This document shows positions 16,592 to 26,066 of a DNA stretch of 64,000 nucleotides, piece by piece; position 1 is the stretch's first letter; each line of letters starts with the position of its first letter. A program made the translations under genes and the position numbers. The notes beneath the pieces are model-generated. The model was not told the DNA's origin, ran no database searches, and saw nothing but the letters and a program-made list of their open reading frames with translations. The stretch is taken from assembly GCA_964402505.1 (NCBI GenBank), contig CAYOCP010000006.1, forward strand, positions 1-64,000. Direction: 5' to 3'. The DNA is from SLRI01 sp964402505. GTDB lineage: Bacteria; Pseudomonadota; Alphaproteobacteria; Geminicoccales; Geminicoccaceae.

Positions 16592-18258
16592 GCCGAATGG
16601 CCCAACATAACGGAAAGCCCGCGACATCCGCCGCGTTGCGTGGGCGTCCGGCATGGGCGGCACTGCAACGCCACCATGCCGAGGTGAAGGAACTGCATCT
16701 TCGCCAGCTTTTCGTCGAAGATGTCGAACGTGGCGAGCGTCTCTCTGCCGAGGCTGCCGGCGTTTATCTCGACTATTCGAAGAACCGGATCACCGTCGAC
16801 ACGCTGCCCTTGCTGGTTCGACTGGCTGACGAATGCGGCTTGCGCGAGCGGATCGACGCGATGTTTCGAGGTGACGCAATCAACGTTACCGAAGACCGTG
16901 CGGTGCTGCATGTCGCCCTGCGCGCGCCAAAGGGCGCAGAAATAATGCACGACGGCCGGAACGTCGTGCCGGACGTGCACGAGGTGCTGGACCGGATGGC
17001 AGCGTTCAGCGACCGGATCCGCAGCGGCGAATGGAAGGGCCGCACCGGCAAGAACATCAAGAACGTCATCAATATCGGCATCGGCGGCTCGGATCTCGGG
17101 CCGGTAATGGCCTACGAGGCGCTTCGCTTCTACAGTGATCGCGACCTGACCTTCCGCTTTGTCTCGAATGTCGACGGCACTGATTTCGCCGAGGCGGCGC
17201 ACGGACTCGATCCGGCCGAGACGCTCTTCATCGTCTCGTCCAAGACCTTCACCACGCTCGAGACGATGACCAACGCCCATACCGCGCGCGACTGGCTTCT
17301 CGCGGGGCTGGACGGGGACGAGGCGGCGATCGCCAGGCATTTCGCCGCCGTCTCGACCAACGCGACCGAGGTCGAGAAGTTCGGCATCGACACCGCCAAC
17401 ATGTTCGGCTTCTGGGACTGGGTCGGCGGCCGCTATTCGATGGATTCGGCCATCGGGCTCTCGACCATGATTGCGGTCGGTTCGGACAATTTCCGCGCCA
17501 TGCTGGACGGCTTCCACGAGATGGACCAGCACTTCCGCACCGCCCCCTTCGAGCGGAACCTGCCGGTGATCCTCGGCCTTCTCGGCATCTGGTACACCAA
17601 CTTCTTCGGCACGCAAACGGCCGCCGTTTTACCTTATGAGCAGTACCTGAAGCGGTTCCCTGCCTATCTTCAGCAATTGACGATGGAGAGCAACGGCAAG
17701 CATGTTACCCTGGACGGTGCCTCGGTCGACTACGACACCGGGCCGATCTACTGGGGCGAACCGGGGACCAACGGCCAGCATTCGTTCTATCAGCTCATCC
17801 ATCAGGGAACGCGGTTGATCCCGTGCGACTTCATCGCCTTCACCGAGACCCTGAACCCCCTCGGTCGGCACCACGACATCCTGATCGCCAACGTGATCGC
17901 GCAAAGCGAGGCGCTGGCCTTCGGCAAGACCGCCGATCAGGTCAAAGCCGAAGGCACGCCGGACTGGCTGGTTCCGCATCGCTCGTTCGAAGGCAACCGC
18001 CCATCTAGCACTCTCCTCCTCGACCGGCTGACACCGAAGACACTCGGCAAGCTCGTGGCACTCTACGAGCACAGCGTCTTCACCCAAGGCACGATCTGGC
18101 AGATCGATTCCTTCGATCAATGGGGTGTCGAGCTCGGCAAGGCGCTCGCGCAGAAGATCATTCCGCAACTCGAGCGGGAGAGCCTGGCGCGTTTGGACCA
18201 TGACAGCTCGACCGATGCGCTGATCCGGCGCTACCGCAAGGCAAAAGGTCTGGACTGA
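16588..18258 (+). CDS. pgi: Glucose-6-phosphate isomerase
   Basis: The product is 556 aa, standard for the long form. Signatures: the sugar-phosphate-binding NIGIGGSDLGPVM near residue 160, SKTFTTLET near residue 220, the catalytic ESNGKHV region near residue 370 and the C-terminal FDQWGVELGK. It interconverts glucose-6-P and fructose-6-P, linking glycolysis to the pentose phosphate enzymes around it. The first ATG (16588) overlaps the tal stop as ATGA; a second ATG at 16597 is possible. Confidence 0.95.
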   Translation: MSRMAQHNGKPATSAALRGRPAWAALQRHHAEVKELHLRQLFVEDVERGERLSAEAAGVYLDYSKNRITVDTLPLLVRLADECGLRERIDAMFRGDAINVTEDRAVLHVALRAPKGAEIMHDGRNVVPDVHEVLDRMAAFSDRIRSGEWKGRTGKNIKNVINIGIGGSDLGPVMAYEALRFYSDRDLTFRFVSNVDGTDFAEAAHGLDPAETLFIVSSKTFTTLETMTNAHTARDWLLAGLDGDEAAIARHFAAVSTNATEVEKFGIDTANMFGFWDWVGGRYSMDSAIGLSTMIAVGSDNFRAMLDGFHEMDQHFRTAPFERNLPVILGLLGIWYTNFFGTQTAAVLPYEQYLKRFPAYLQQLTMESNGKHVTLDGASVDYDTGPIYWGEPGTNGQHSFYQLIHQGTRLIPCDFIAFTETLNPLGRHHDILIANVIAQSEALAFGKTADQVKAEGTPDWLVPHRSFEGNRPSSTLLLDRLTPKTLGKLVALYEHSVFTQGTIWQIDSFDQWGVELGKALAQKIIPQLERESLARLDHDSSTDALIRRYRKAKGLD

Positions 18259-18319
18259 TGCTGCGAGGGACGAGCCGCTCGTCGGGTATCGCCCCGAAAC
18301 CGAAGGAAGGGATCTCGCC

Positions 18320-19339
18320 GTGCAACTCGGAATGATCGGCCTCGGCCGGATGGGGGCGAACATGGTTCGCCGTCTGCTCGAGGGCGGGCATGAATGCGTG
18401 GTTTTTGACCGGTCCGCCGACACCGTCGCGGAAATCGCGAAGGAGGGGGCGAAGGGCACTGAGTCTCTGGCGGAGCTCGCAAAACGGCTCACCAAACCTC
18501 GAACCGTCTGGCTCATGGTGCCGGCGGGCGCGGTCGACAAGGCAATCGCTGATCTCCTGCCTCATCTCGATACCGACGACATCCTGATCGACGGCGGCAA
18601 TTCCTATTATGTCGATGACATTCGCCGTGCCCACGCGTTGTCTGCGAAGGGCATTCATTACCTCGATGTCGGCACCAGCGGCGGCGTCTGGGGCCTGAAG
18701 CGCGGCTATTGTATGATGATCGGCGGCGAGAAAGACGCGGTCAGGCATCTCGATCCCGTCTTCGCCAGCCTCGCGCCCGGCCGAGGAGACATCCCGCCCA
18801 CTCCCGGGCGTGAGGATTCGGGGTCCACCGCCGACCGGGGCTATCTGCACTGCGGTCCGAACGGTGCCGGGCATTTCGTGAAGATGGTGCACAACGGGAT
18901 CGAATACGGTTTGATGGCCGCCTACGCGGAAGGCCTGAACATTCTCAGGAACGCCAATATCGGCAAGCATGCCGACACGCCCGACGCGGAAACAACGCCG
19001 CTGCGGGATCCCGAGCTCTACCGGTTCGATCTCGATCTGCCGGAGATCACGGAAGTCTGGCGGCGGGGCAGCGTGATCACGTCGTGGCTGCTCGATCTGA
19101 CCGCGACGGCATTGGCGGCCGATCCCTCGCTCGAGGAATTCTCGGGCCGGGTCTCGGATTCCGGCGAGGGCCGATGGACCATCAGGGCCGCCATCGACGA
19201 GGGTGTGCCGGCCCACGTCCTGTCTGCGGCGCTCTACGAGCGCTTCGCCTCCCGTGGCGAGGCGGAATTCGCGAACAAGGTGCTCTCGGCCATGCGTTAC
19301 GGGTTCGGCGGACATCTGGAGAAGCCGGCTGCGAAATAG
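18320..19339 (+). CDS. gnd: 6-phosphogluconate dehydrogenase, decarboxylating (short YqeC/GntZ type)
   Basis: The product is 339 aa, the size of the short, often NAD-linked 6PGDH class, not the 470-aa enzyme. Signatures: the Rossmann start MIGLGRMGANMVRRL, DGGNSYYVDD near residue 92, LDVGTSGGVWGL near residue 115 and the catalytic GPNGAGHFVKMVHNGIEY near residue 178. It converts 6-phosphogluconate to ribulose-5-P and CO2. GTG at 18320 follows AAGGAAGG. Confidence 0.92.
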   Translation: MQLGMIGLGRMGANMVRRLLEGGHECVVFDRSADTVAEIAKEGAKGTESLAELAKRLTKPRTVWLMVPAGAVDKAIADLLPHLDTDDILIDGGNSYYVDDIRRAHALSAKGIHYLDVGTSGGVWGLKRGYCMMIGGEKDAVRHLDPVFASLAPGRGDIPPTPGREDSGSTADRGYLHCGPNGAGHFVKMVHNGIEYGLMAAYAEGLNILRNANIGKHADTPDAETTPLRDPELYRFDLDLPEITEVWRRGSVITSWLLDLTATALAADPSLEEFSGRVSDSGEGRWTIRAAIDEGVPAHVLSAALYERFASRGEAEFANKVLSAMRYGFGGHLEKPAAK

Positions 19340-19375
19340 CGGAGCGTTCGCTTCGACAGGAAGGAGCTGGAAGGC

Positions 19376-21433
19376 ATGACCGGGGCCGATCTCGATCAAC
19401 TTGCGATTAACACCATCCGCACCCTCTCGATCGACGCGGTCGAGAAGGCGAGGTCGGGTCATCCCGGCGCACCCATGGCGCTGGCGCCGCTGGCCTACAC
19501 GCTATGGAACCGCGTCATGCGCTTCGATCCCACGGACCCGATCTGGCCGAACCGCGATCGCTTCGTCCTGTCGAACGGCCATGCCTCGATGCTGCTCTGG
19601 TCGGTGCTGCACCTGACCGGAACCCAAGCCGTCGATGCTGACTATGAGGTGACGGGCGAGCCTGCCGTGAGCCTCGACGCCATCCGGAGTTTCCGGCAAT
19701 TCGGCAGCAAGGCACCAGGGCATCCGGAATATCGATGGACCTCCGGCGTCGAGACCACGACCGGCCCGCTGGGCCAGGGGGTCGCCACCAGCGTCGGCAT
19801 GGCGATGGCCCGCAAATGGCTCGCCAGCCGCTACAATCGCGCGGGTTTCGAGATCTTCGACTACGACATCTACGTGATCTGCAGTGATGGGGACCTGATG
19901 GAGGGCGTCTCGTCCGAGGCCGCCTCGCTGGCCGGACATCTGCGCCTCGACGATCTGTGCTGGATCTACGACAACAATCACATCACCATCGAGGGCAACA
20001 CGAGCCTCGCCTTCAGCGAGGACGTCGCCGCACGCTTTCAGGCCTATCGCTGGAACGTGCTGCGCGTGGGCGATGCCAATGACTTGGCCCGAATCGAGGA
20101 TGCGCTCGGCATCTTCCGCGAAACGCGGAGCCGGCCCACTTTGATCATCCTCGACACGCATATCGGTTACGGCTCCCCGCACAAGGCCGACACGGCGGCG
20201 GCCCACGGCGAGGCGCTCGGCGACGAGGAGGTCCGGCTGACCAAGCGCGCCTATGGCTGGCCCGAGGATGCGCAGTTCCTGGTTCCCGCGGGCGTGCGCG
20301 AGCATTTTGAAGCCGGGGTCGGCAAGCGCGGCGCCAAGGCACGTGCGGATTGGGAAGCCCTGTTCGCCGCCTACGCCAAAAAGTTCCCCGATCTCGCCCG
20401 GGAAATCGACCAGATGCAAAAGCGCGAGTTGCCCGATGGCTGGGATCGCGATCTACCGAGCTTCCCGGCGGACGCCAAGGGCATCGCCGGACGCGACGCC
20501 TCGGGCCAAGTCCTGAACGCGCTGGCGAAGAACATTCCATGGATGATCGGCGGCTCGGGCGATCTGGGTTCGTCCAACCGCACCACGCTCAAGTTCGACG
20601 GGGCGGGCGACTTCGAGGCTGCAACGCCCAGAGGGCGGAACCTGCATTTCGGGATTCGCGAGCACGCCATGACCGCAATCGTCAACGGTCTGGCGCTGTC
20701 GAAGCTGAGGGCCTTCGGTGCGACCTTCGCCATCTTCACCGACTACGCCCGGCCGGCGATCCGGCTCGCGGCACTGATGGAGCTGCCGACGATCCTGGTG
20801 CTGACGCATGACGCCATGGGCGACGGCGAGGACGGGCCGACGCACCAGCCGGTGGAACAACTGATTTCGCTGCGTGCCATGCCGCACCTGATGGTGCTGC
20901 GTCCGGCCGATGCCAACGAGATCGTCGAGGCCTATCGCCATGTCCTCCAGCTTCGCCATCAGCCGGCGGCCATCTTCCTGTCGCGCCAGGCCGTGCCGAC
21001 CTTCGACCGCCAGAAATACGCACCGGCGGCCGGGCTTTCACGCGGCGCCTATGTCATGGCCGACCCAACGGACGGCTCGCCCGAGGTCATCCTGATCGCG
21101 TCCGGCAGCGAGGTGGCGCTGGCCATCGAGGCGTACGAGACGCTGGCGGCCGAGGGCATTCGCCCGCGAGTCGTCTCGATGCCGTCCTGGGACCTCTTCG
21201 AACAGCAGCCGGCCGCGTATCGCGAGGAGGTGCTGCCAGCGAGCATCACGGCGCGGGTCGCCATCGAGCAGGGATCGGTCCTCGGCTGGGAACGCTATGT
21301 CGGTCCTGCCGGAAAGGTCATCGGCATGACGACCTTCGGCGCCTCCGCCCCGCTGAAGGAGCTGTTGAAGAGATATGGGTTCGCACCCGATCGGGTCGTC
21401 GCCACGGCAAAGGAAGTTCTGGGCCGAGGCTGA
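19376..21433 (+). CDS. tkt: Transketolase
   Basis: The product is 685 aa, full length. The thiamine diphosphate site is visible as GLGQG-like LGQGVATSVGMAMA (about residue 125) and GDGDLMEGVS-type SDGDLMEGVSSEAA (about 170). The pyrimidine domain holds the H-rich GIREHAMTAIVNGLAL (about 425) and the THDAMGDGEDGPTHQPVEQL loop. It transfers two-carbon units between ketose and aldose phosphates. AAGGAGCTGGAAGGC precedes the ATG. It lies between gnd and zwf in one operon. Confidence 0.95.
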   Translation: MTGADLDQLAINTIRTLSIDAVEKARSGHPGAPMALAPLAYTLWNRVMRFDPTDPIWPNRDRFVLSNGHASMLLWSVLHLTGTQAVDADYEVTGEPAVSLDAIRSFRQFGSKAPGHPEYRWTSGVETTTGPLGQGVATSVGMAMARKWLASRYNRAGFEIFDYDIYVICSDGDLMEGVSSEAASLAGHLRLDDLCWIYDNNHITIEGNTSLAFSEDVAARFQAYRWNVLRVGDANDLARIEDALGIFRETRSRPTLIILDTHIGYGSPHKADTAAAHGEALGDEEVRLTKRAYGWPEDAQFLVPAGVREHFEAGVGKRGAKARADWEALFAAYAKKFPDLAREIDQMQKRELPDGWDRDLPSFPADAKGIAGRDASGQVLNALAKNIPWMIGGSGDLGSSNRTTLKFDGAGDFEAATPRGRNLHFGIREHAMTAIVNGLALSKLRAFGATFAIFTDYARPAIRLAALMELPTILVLTHDAMGDGEDGPTHQPVEQLISLRAMPHLMVLRPADANEIVEAYRHVLQLRHQPAAIFLSRQAVPTFDRQKYAPAAGLSRGAYVMADPTDGSPEVILIASGSEVALAIEAYETLAAEGIRPRVVSMPSWDLFEQQPAAYREEVLPASITARVAIEQGSVLGWERYVGPAGKVIGMTTFGASAPLKELLKRYGFAPDRVVATAKEVLGRG

Positions 21434-21494
21434 CGGGGCCCTGGGAACCGACAGGGCCGCTAGTGGAAAAAACGTAACGGGACAGGTGGAGCTC

Positions 21495-23057
21495 ATGGCA
21501 GGCCGAAAGCAGAACCCGACGCGCAGCACTGGCGACAGCGTAGTCGCTGCGCCGCCCTGTGCGATGGTGATCTTCGGCGCAGCTGGTGATCTGACCAAGC
21601 GGTTGATCGTGCCGGCGCTCTACAACCTGGTAAACGCCGGCCGCCTGCCGGAGGCGTTCCAGCTCGTCGGTCTCGATCTGGCCGAGACCTCCGCCGAGGA
21701 CTGGGCCGATGGTCTGAGGGCGACGATGGAGCAATTCGTTGCCCAGGGCGGTGGCGAATTCGAAGCCGACCATATCGAGGCGGATGCCTGGCGCTGGCTC
21801 GAGGATCGTATGAGCTATGTCCAGGGCGATCTGACCGATCCCGCGATGTACCACCGGCTGGACGCGCATCTGGCAGAGCTCGAGAAGACGGCGGGCACCG
21901 CGGGCAACGTCCTTTTCTATCTCGCCATCGCGGACCGGTTCTTCGCCCAGGCCGTGGCCGGCCTCGGCGCGTCGGGCCTGACGAATGAGGACGGCGGGTG
22001 CTGGCGGCGCGTGGTCATCGAAAAGCCTTTCGGCCACGATCTGCCGTCGGCGCGCGAGCTCAACGCCCAAATTCTCGAGACCTTGCGCGAAAGCCAGATC
22101 TACCGGATGGACCACTTCCTCGGCAAGGAGACGGTGCAGAACATCATGGCGCTTCGCTTCGCCAATGGCCTGTTCGAGCCATTGTGGAATCGCCAGCACA
22201 TCGACCACGTTCAGATCACGGCGGCGGAAACCGTGGGCGTCGAGCATCGGGGCAAGTTCTACGAAAGGACCGGCGCGCTGCGCGATATGGTGCCAAACCA
22301 CATGTTCCAGCTTCTGGCGATGACGGCGATGGAGCCGCCGATTTCCTTCGATGCCGACGCCGTGCGCGACAAGAAGGCCGAGGTGATCGAGGCGATCCGC
22401 CCCTTCGGTCCAGATCAGGCGCTGGCCGATGCCGTGCGCGGCCAGTACGACGCGGGCACCGTCCTGGGCAAACCGGTCCGGGCGTATCGCCACGAGCCCG
22501 ATGTCGCCGCCGATTCGACGATTGAAACCTACATCGCCTGGAAGCTGGAGATCGACAACTGGCGCTGGGCCGGAGTGCCCTTCTATCTCCGGACCGGCAA
22601 ATATCTGAAAAGCCGCCAGACCGAGATCGCAATCCGCTTCCATCAGGCACCCTACAGCCTGTTCCGCGGCACCGACGTGGAGCGGATGCATCCGAACTGG
22701 ATGGTGTTGCGCATTCAACCCGACGAGGGCGTGGCGCTGGAGTTCGCCGCCAAGCGGCCGGGGCCTACCGTCAAGCTCGACACGGTGGACATGGATTTCG
22801 CCTACAGAGCGTATTTCGACATGACACCCAGCACCGGCTACGAGACTCTCATCTACGACTGCATGATCGGGGACGCGACGCTGTTCCAGCGCGCCGACAA
22901 CATCGAGGCGGGATGGCAGGCGGTGCAGCCCATCCTCGAGCTCTGGGGCAACACTGCGCCAAAGGGATTCCCCAACTACGCGGCAGGCTCCGACGGTCCG
23001 GCCGAGGCTGATGAGCTGCTGGCGCGCGACGGCCGCTCATGGCGGCCTCTGACCTGA
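21495..23057 (+). CDS. zwf: Glucose-6-phosphate 1-dehydrogenase
   Basis: The product is 520 aa. Signatures: the nucleotide-binding FGAAGDLTKR near residue 28, EKPFGHDLPSA near residue 175, the catalytic RMDHFLGKETVQN near residue 198 and FYLRTGKYL near residue 355. It performs the first oxidative step, making 6-phosphogluconolactone and NADPH. AGGTGGAG lies 5 bases before the ATG at 21495, which overrides a longer frame starting inside tkt. Confidence 0.95.
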   Translation: MAGRKQNPTRSTGDSVVAAPPCAMVIFGAAGDLTKRLIVPALYNLVNAGRLPEAFQLVGLDLAETSAEDWADGLRATMEQFVAQGGGEFEADHIEADAWRWLEDRMSYVQGDLTDPAMYHRLDAHLAELEKTAGTAGNVLFYLAIADRFFAQAVAGLGASGLTNEDGGCWRRVVIEKPFGHDLPSARELNAQILETLRESQIYRMDHFLGKETVQNIMALRFANGLFEPLWNRQHIDHVQITAAETVGVEHRGKFYERTGALRDMVPNHMFQLLAMTAMEPPISFDADAVRDKKAEVIEAIRPFGPDQALADAVRGQYDAGTVLGKPVRAYRHEPDVAADSTIETYIAWKLEIDNWRWAGVPFYLRTGKYLKSRQTEIAIRFHQAPYSLFRGTDVERMHPNWMVLRIQPDEGVALEFAAKRPGPTVKLDTVDMDFAYRAYFDMTPSTGYETLIYDCMIGDATLFQRADNIEAGWQAVQPILELWGNTAPKGFPNYAAGSDGPAEADELLARDGRSWRPLT

Positions 23058-23073
23058 GGGAGGCAACGACCCG

Positions 23074-23886
23074 ATGGCCGTGAGAAGGAAGATTTCGCTG
23101 GTGCTGGCCGATGTGGACGGCACGCTCGTCACCGAGGACAAGGTGCTAACCGACCGCGCCCGGGCGGCGGTGGCGGACCTTCGCGCCGCGGGAATCGGGT
23201 TTGCCATCACCAGCGGCAGGCCGCCGCGTGGCATGACCATGCTGCTGGATCCGCTCCAGCTCGACACGCCGATCGCAGGGTTCAACGGCGGGCTCTTCGT
23301 AAAACCGGATCTCACCATCCTCGAGCAGAAGACGCTGCCCGCCGAGGTCGCAGCCAAGGCGCTCGAGCTCATTCATGCGCATGACCTGGACGCCTGGGTC
23401 TATCGCGGCAACGACTGGCTGATCACCAAACCGGACGCTCCGCATGTCGCCCGTGAAGCATGGACCGTGAAGTTCGACGCCAAGGTGGTGGCGAATTTCG
23501 ACGGCAAGCTCGACCATGTTGCCAAGATCGTCGGCATCAGCGACGATCATGACCGGGTGAAAGACTGCGAGACCGCTGCCCATGCGGCTCTCGGCAAGCG
23601 CGCGACTGTCAGCCGCTCACAACCCTACTATCTCGATTTGACGCACAAGGACGCCAACAAGGGCACGGTCGTCGATTATCTCTCGCGTCACCTGAACATT
23701 CCGACGGCCGAAATCGCCACCATCGGTGACCAGCCGAACGACGTCCTCATGTTCGAGCGCTCGGGACTGAGCATCGCCATGGGCAACGCTTCGGAAGAGG
23801 TCAAGAAGCAGGCCAGTGTCGCGACCGATTCCTACAATGACGAAGGCTTCGCCAAAGCCATCGAGCGTTTCATCCTGAACGAGTGA
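23074..23886 (+). CDS. Cof-type HAD sugar-phosphate phosphatase
   Basis: The product is 270 aa. It has motif I LADVDGTLVTED near residue 10, motif II ITSGRPPRG near residue 46, and the late TIGDQPNDVLMFERSGLSIAMGNA near residue 215. This is the HAD-IIB (Cof/SPP) arrangement with a large C2 cap. Members remove phosphate from sugar phosphates or similar compounds. Placed between zwf and pgl, it may clear or repair a side product of the pathway, such as a misphosphorylated sugar or lactone; that role is inferred from position only. Confidence 0.88.
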   Translation: MAVRRKISLVLADVDGTLVTEDKVLTDRARAAVADLRAAGIGFAITSGRPPRGMTMLLDPLQLDTPIAGFNGGLFVKPDLTILEQKTLPAEVAAKALELIHAHDLDAWVYRGNDWLITKPDAPHVAREAWTVKFDAKVVANFDGKLDHVAKIVGISDDHDRVKDCETAAHAALGKRATVSRSQPYYLDLTHKDANKGTVVDYLSRHLNIPTAEIATIGDQPNDVLMFERSGLSIAMGNASEEVKKQASVATDSYNDEGFAKAIERFILNE

Positions 23887-23897
23887 GGAAAAGGCAC

Positions 23898-24623
23898 GTG
23901 CCGGAATTCAGCGGGCGCATCGAAATCCTCCCGGACCCCCCTGCCCTGGCGCGCCACGTGGCGGAATGGATGACCGGCGCGGCCCTTGCCGCGGACCACC
24001 CGTTTAGGATTTCGCTATCCGGAGGCTCGACCCCGAAGGCGTTCTACGCGCTTCTCGCTTCCAATGACTTCAGCAGCCGGTTCCCGTGGCAGCGCGTCTT
24101 CTGGTACTGGGGCGACGAGCGCCTGGTTCCCCACGATCACCCCGACAGCAACTATCGCCTGGCGCGCGAGGCGATGCTGGACAAGGCACCCGTGCCGCCG
24201 GAGAACATTTTTCCCATTCCCACCTCCGGCGCTCCCGATGCGGCGGCTGCGCGCTATGCACGTACCCTTCAACGAGCCTATGGCGGCGCCGTTCTGGATT
24301 CGGCAAGGCCTCTTTTCGATATCACTCTGCTCGGCATCGGCGAGGATGGCCATACCGCGTCGCTGCTGCCGAACGAGCCGGTGCTCGACGAGCATGAACG
24401 ATGGGTCGCCGCCGTGCCGCATGGCCGGCCCGAAATCCGTATCACCCTGACCTATCCAACGATCGAAAGCAGTCGCCGCGTCGCGTTTATGGTGGCCGGC
24501 AGCGGCAAGGCGAACATTCTGCGTGCCATCCGTGCCGGCGGAAGCCGTGTGCCGGCTGCCCGGGTCAGACCCGTGGGCGAGCTGGTCTGGTTCGTCGATC
24601 GTGCTGCTGCGGGCGAGGTCTAG
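23898..24623 (+). CDS. pgl: 6-phosphogluconolactonase
   Basis: The product is about 241 aa, DevB/Pgl type. Signatures: ISLSGGSTPKAFYALL near residue 35, FWYWGDERLVPHDHPDSNY near residue 65 and LGIGEDGHTASLLP near residue 145. It hydrolyses the lactone made by Zwf. I prefer GTG at 23898 with GAGGAAAAGG upstream. GTG at 23883, overlapping the phosphatase stop as GTGA, is the alternative and would add five residues. Confidence 0.92.
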   Translation: MPEFSGRIEILPDPPALARHVAEWMTGAALAADHPFRISLSGGSTPKAFYALLASNDFSSRFPWQRVFWYWGDERLVPHDHPDSNYRLAREAMLDKAPVPPENIFPIPTSGAPDAAAARYARTLQRAYGGAVLDSARPLFDITLLGIGEDGHTASLLPNEPVLDEHERWVAAVPHGRPEIRITLTYPTIESSRRVAFMVAGSGKANILRAIRAGGSRVPAARVRPVGELVWFVDRAAAGEV

Positions 24624-24627
24624 GGAG

Positions 24628-24720
24628 ATGTCGATCATTATCGCGCGATCGCCCCTGTTCGCGAGCTTTTCCCGACCGGAGGAAGGGACAGGTGCCGCTG
24701 CGGCGGAGGTGCAGCCATGA
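24628..24720 (+). CDS. Possible 30-aa coupled small ORF before rpiA::gntK
   Basis: ATG at 24628 begins MSIIIARSPLFASFSRPEEG and its stop overlaps the next start as ATGA (24717-24720), the arrangement used throughout this operon. It is preceded by a TAGGGAG site that is very close to the ATG. It could be a leader peptide, the stump of a lost gene, or chance. I do not recognise it. Confidence 0.3.
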   Translation: MSIIIARSPLFASFSRPEEGTGAAAAEVQP

Positions 24721-25958
24721 GCGCCGCGCAGCCGCCGGCTGAGGGGAATCGCAATGCCCTCGAGCGCGCGGCGGCAAAAGCGGCGGTCGAGCTCGTCCAA
24801 GACGGGATGACGGTCGGGCTCGGCACCGGCCAAGCGGCGGCTTTCGCGATCGAGGCGCTGGCCCGGCGGCATCGGCAGGGCCTGCGTTTTGCCGGCATCG
24901 CTACCTCGAAGCGCACGGCAGCGCTGGCGAGGGAGGCCGGCATCCCCCTCGCCTCCTTCGCCGAGCACCGGCGGATCGACCTCGTCATTGCCGGGGCCGA
25001 CGAGGTGGAGCGCGGCACGCTCAACCTCATCAAGGGTCTGGACGGCGCGCTCCTGCACGAGAAGATCGTCGCCGCCAACAGCCAGCGCCTTGCCATCGCC
25101 GTCGATGGCGCCAGGCTGGTGGACAGGCTCGGCACGGACGCGCCCGTCCCGGTCGAGGTCGTCGAATTCGGGTTGGAGGCGACGCAGGCCACACTCGAAG
25201 CCCACGGCGCCAGCGTGGCCCGGCGCCGCACTGACGAGAATGCATCTCTCGTCACCGAGAACGGTAACCGCATCCTCGATTGTCGCTTCGATTCCATTGC
25301 CGATCCGGCGCGGCTGGAGGAGCGCATCCGGAAGATCGTCGGCGTCGTCGAATGCGGGCTCTTCATCGGCCGCGCCGATCCGGTTTTCGTGGCCGATGCG
25401 AATGGGGTTCATCGTCTCGACAGCCCGCGCGCCCATCGCGGCACTCCGCCGGTCCTGGTGATCATGGGAGTCTCCGGCTCGGGCAAATCGACCATCGCCC
25501 GGGAACTGGCAGCACGGCTCGGCTGGCCATTCAAGGAGGGCGACGATCTCCATCCGAGCGAGAATCGCGCCAAGATGCATTCCGGCATTCCGCTGACCGA
25601 CGACGACCGCAAACCGTGGCTCGAGGCGGTGGCCGGCTGGATCGACGATCAACGCGCCGGCGGACAGCCGGGTATCGTCACCTGTTCCGCGCTCAAGCGA
25701 GCCTACCGTGAAACGGTGATCGGCCAGCGGCCCGAAGTGCGGTTGGTGTACCTGCGCGGCGCATACGATCTCATTGCCGAACGGCTGTCGCGGCGCAAAG
25801 GCCATTTCATGCCCGCCGACCTGCTGCAAAGCCAATACGACACGCTCGAAGCCCCCGGTCCCGACGAAGAGCCCATCATCGTCGATATCGGAGCACCGCC
25901 CAATGAAGTCGCGGACGCCATCATCCGGCAGCTCGGCGCCTCGACGACACTGGCGTAG
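24717..25958 (+). CDS. Fused ribose-5-phosphate isomerase A / gluconokinase
   Basis: The product is 413 aa in two domains. Residues about 10-235 are RpiA-like (TVGLGTGQAAAFAIEAL, AGADEVERGTLNLIKGLDGALLHEKIV). About 240-410 are a complete GntK-type kinase (Walker A MGVSGSGKST, EGDDLHPSENRAKM, CSALKRAYRE, GHFMPADLLQSQ). RpiA interconverts ribose-5-P and ribulose-5-P; gluconokinase makes 6-phosphogluconate, which feeds the gnd product of the same operon. In the RpiA half the usual DGADE reads AGADE and GGGGA reads GLDGA, so its activity is uncertain. GGAGGT precedes the ATG. No stop, start or RBS interrupts the joint. Confidence 0.9.
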   Translation: MSAAQPPAEGNRNALERAAAKAAVELVQDGMTVGLGTGQAAAFAIEALARRHRQGLRFAGIATSKRTAALAREAGIPLASFAEHRRIDLVIAGADEVERGTLNLIKGLDGALLHEKIVAANSQRLAIAVDGARLVDRLGTDAPVPVEVVEFGLEATQATLEAHGASVARRRTDENASLVTENGNRILDCRFDSIADPARLEERIRKIVGVVECGLFIGRADPVFVADANGVHRLDSPRAHRGTPPVLVIMGVSGSGKSTIARELAARLGWPFKEGDDLHPSENRAKMHSGIPLTDDDRKPWLEAVAGWIDDQRAGGQPGIVTCSALKRAYRETVIGQRPEVRLVYLRGAYDLIAERLSRRKGHFMPADLLQSQYDTLEAPGPDEEPIIVDIGAPPNEVADAIIRQLGASTTLA

Positions 25959-25959
25959 C

Positions 25960-25975
25960 CCGGACCCCGGTCCGG
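25960..25975 (+). terminator. Hairpin after the pentose phosphate operon
   Basis: CCGGAC-cccg-GTCCGG forms a 6-bp stem with a 4-base loop starting two bases after the gntK stop. There is no T-run, so it may be a weak terminator or an RNA 3' end stabiliser between two convergent genes. Confidence 0.4.
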
Positions 25976-26066
25976 ATCAGGCGTGGCTCACCGCGGCCGC
26001 CCGAATCGCTTCGCGGATGATGATGCTGGCGCAATGCCTGTCCCGGCACGGATCCCCCGGCACATG

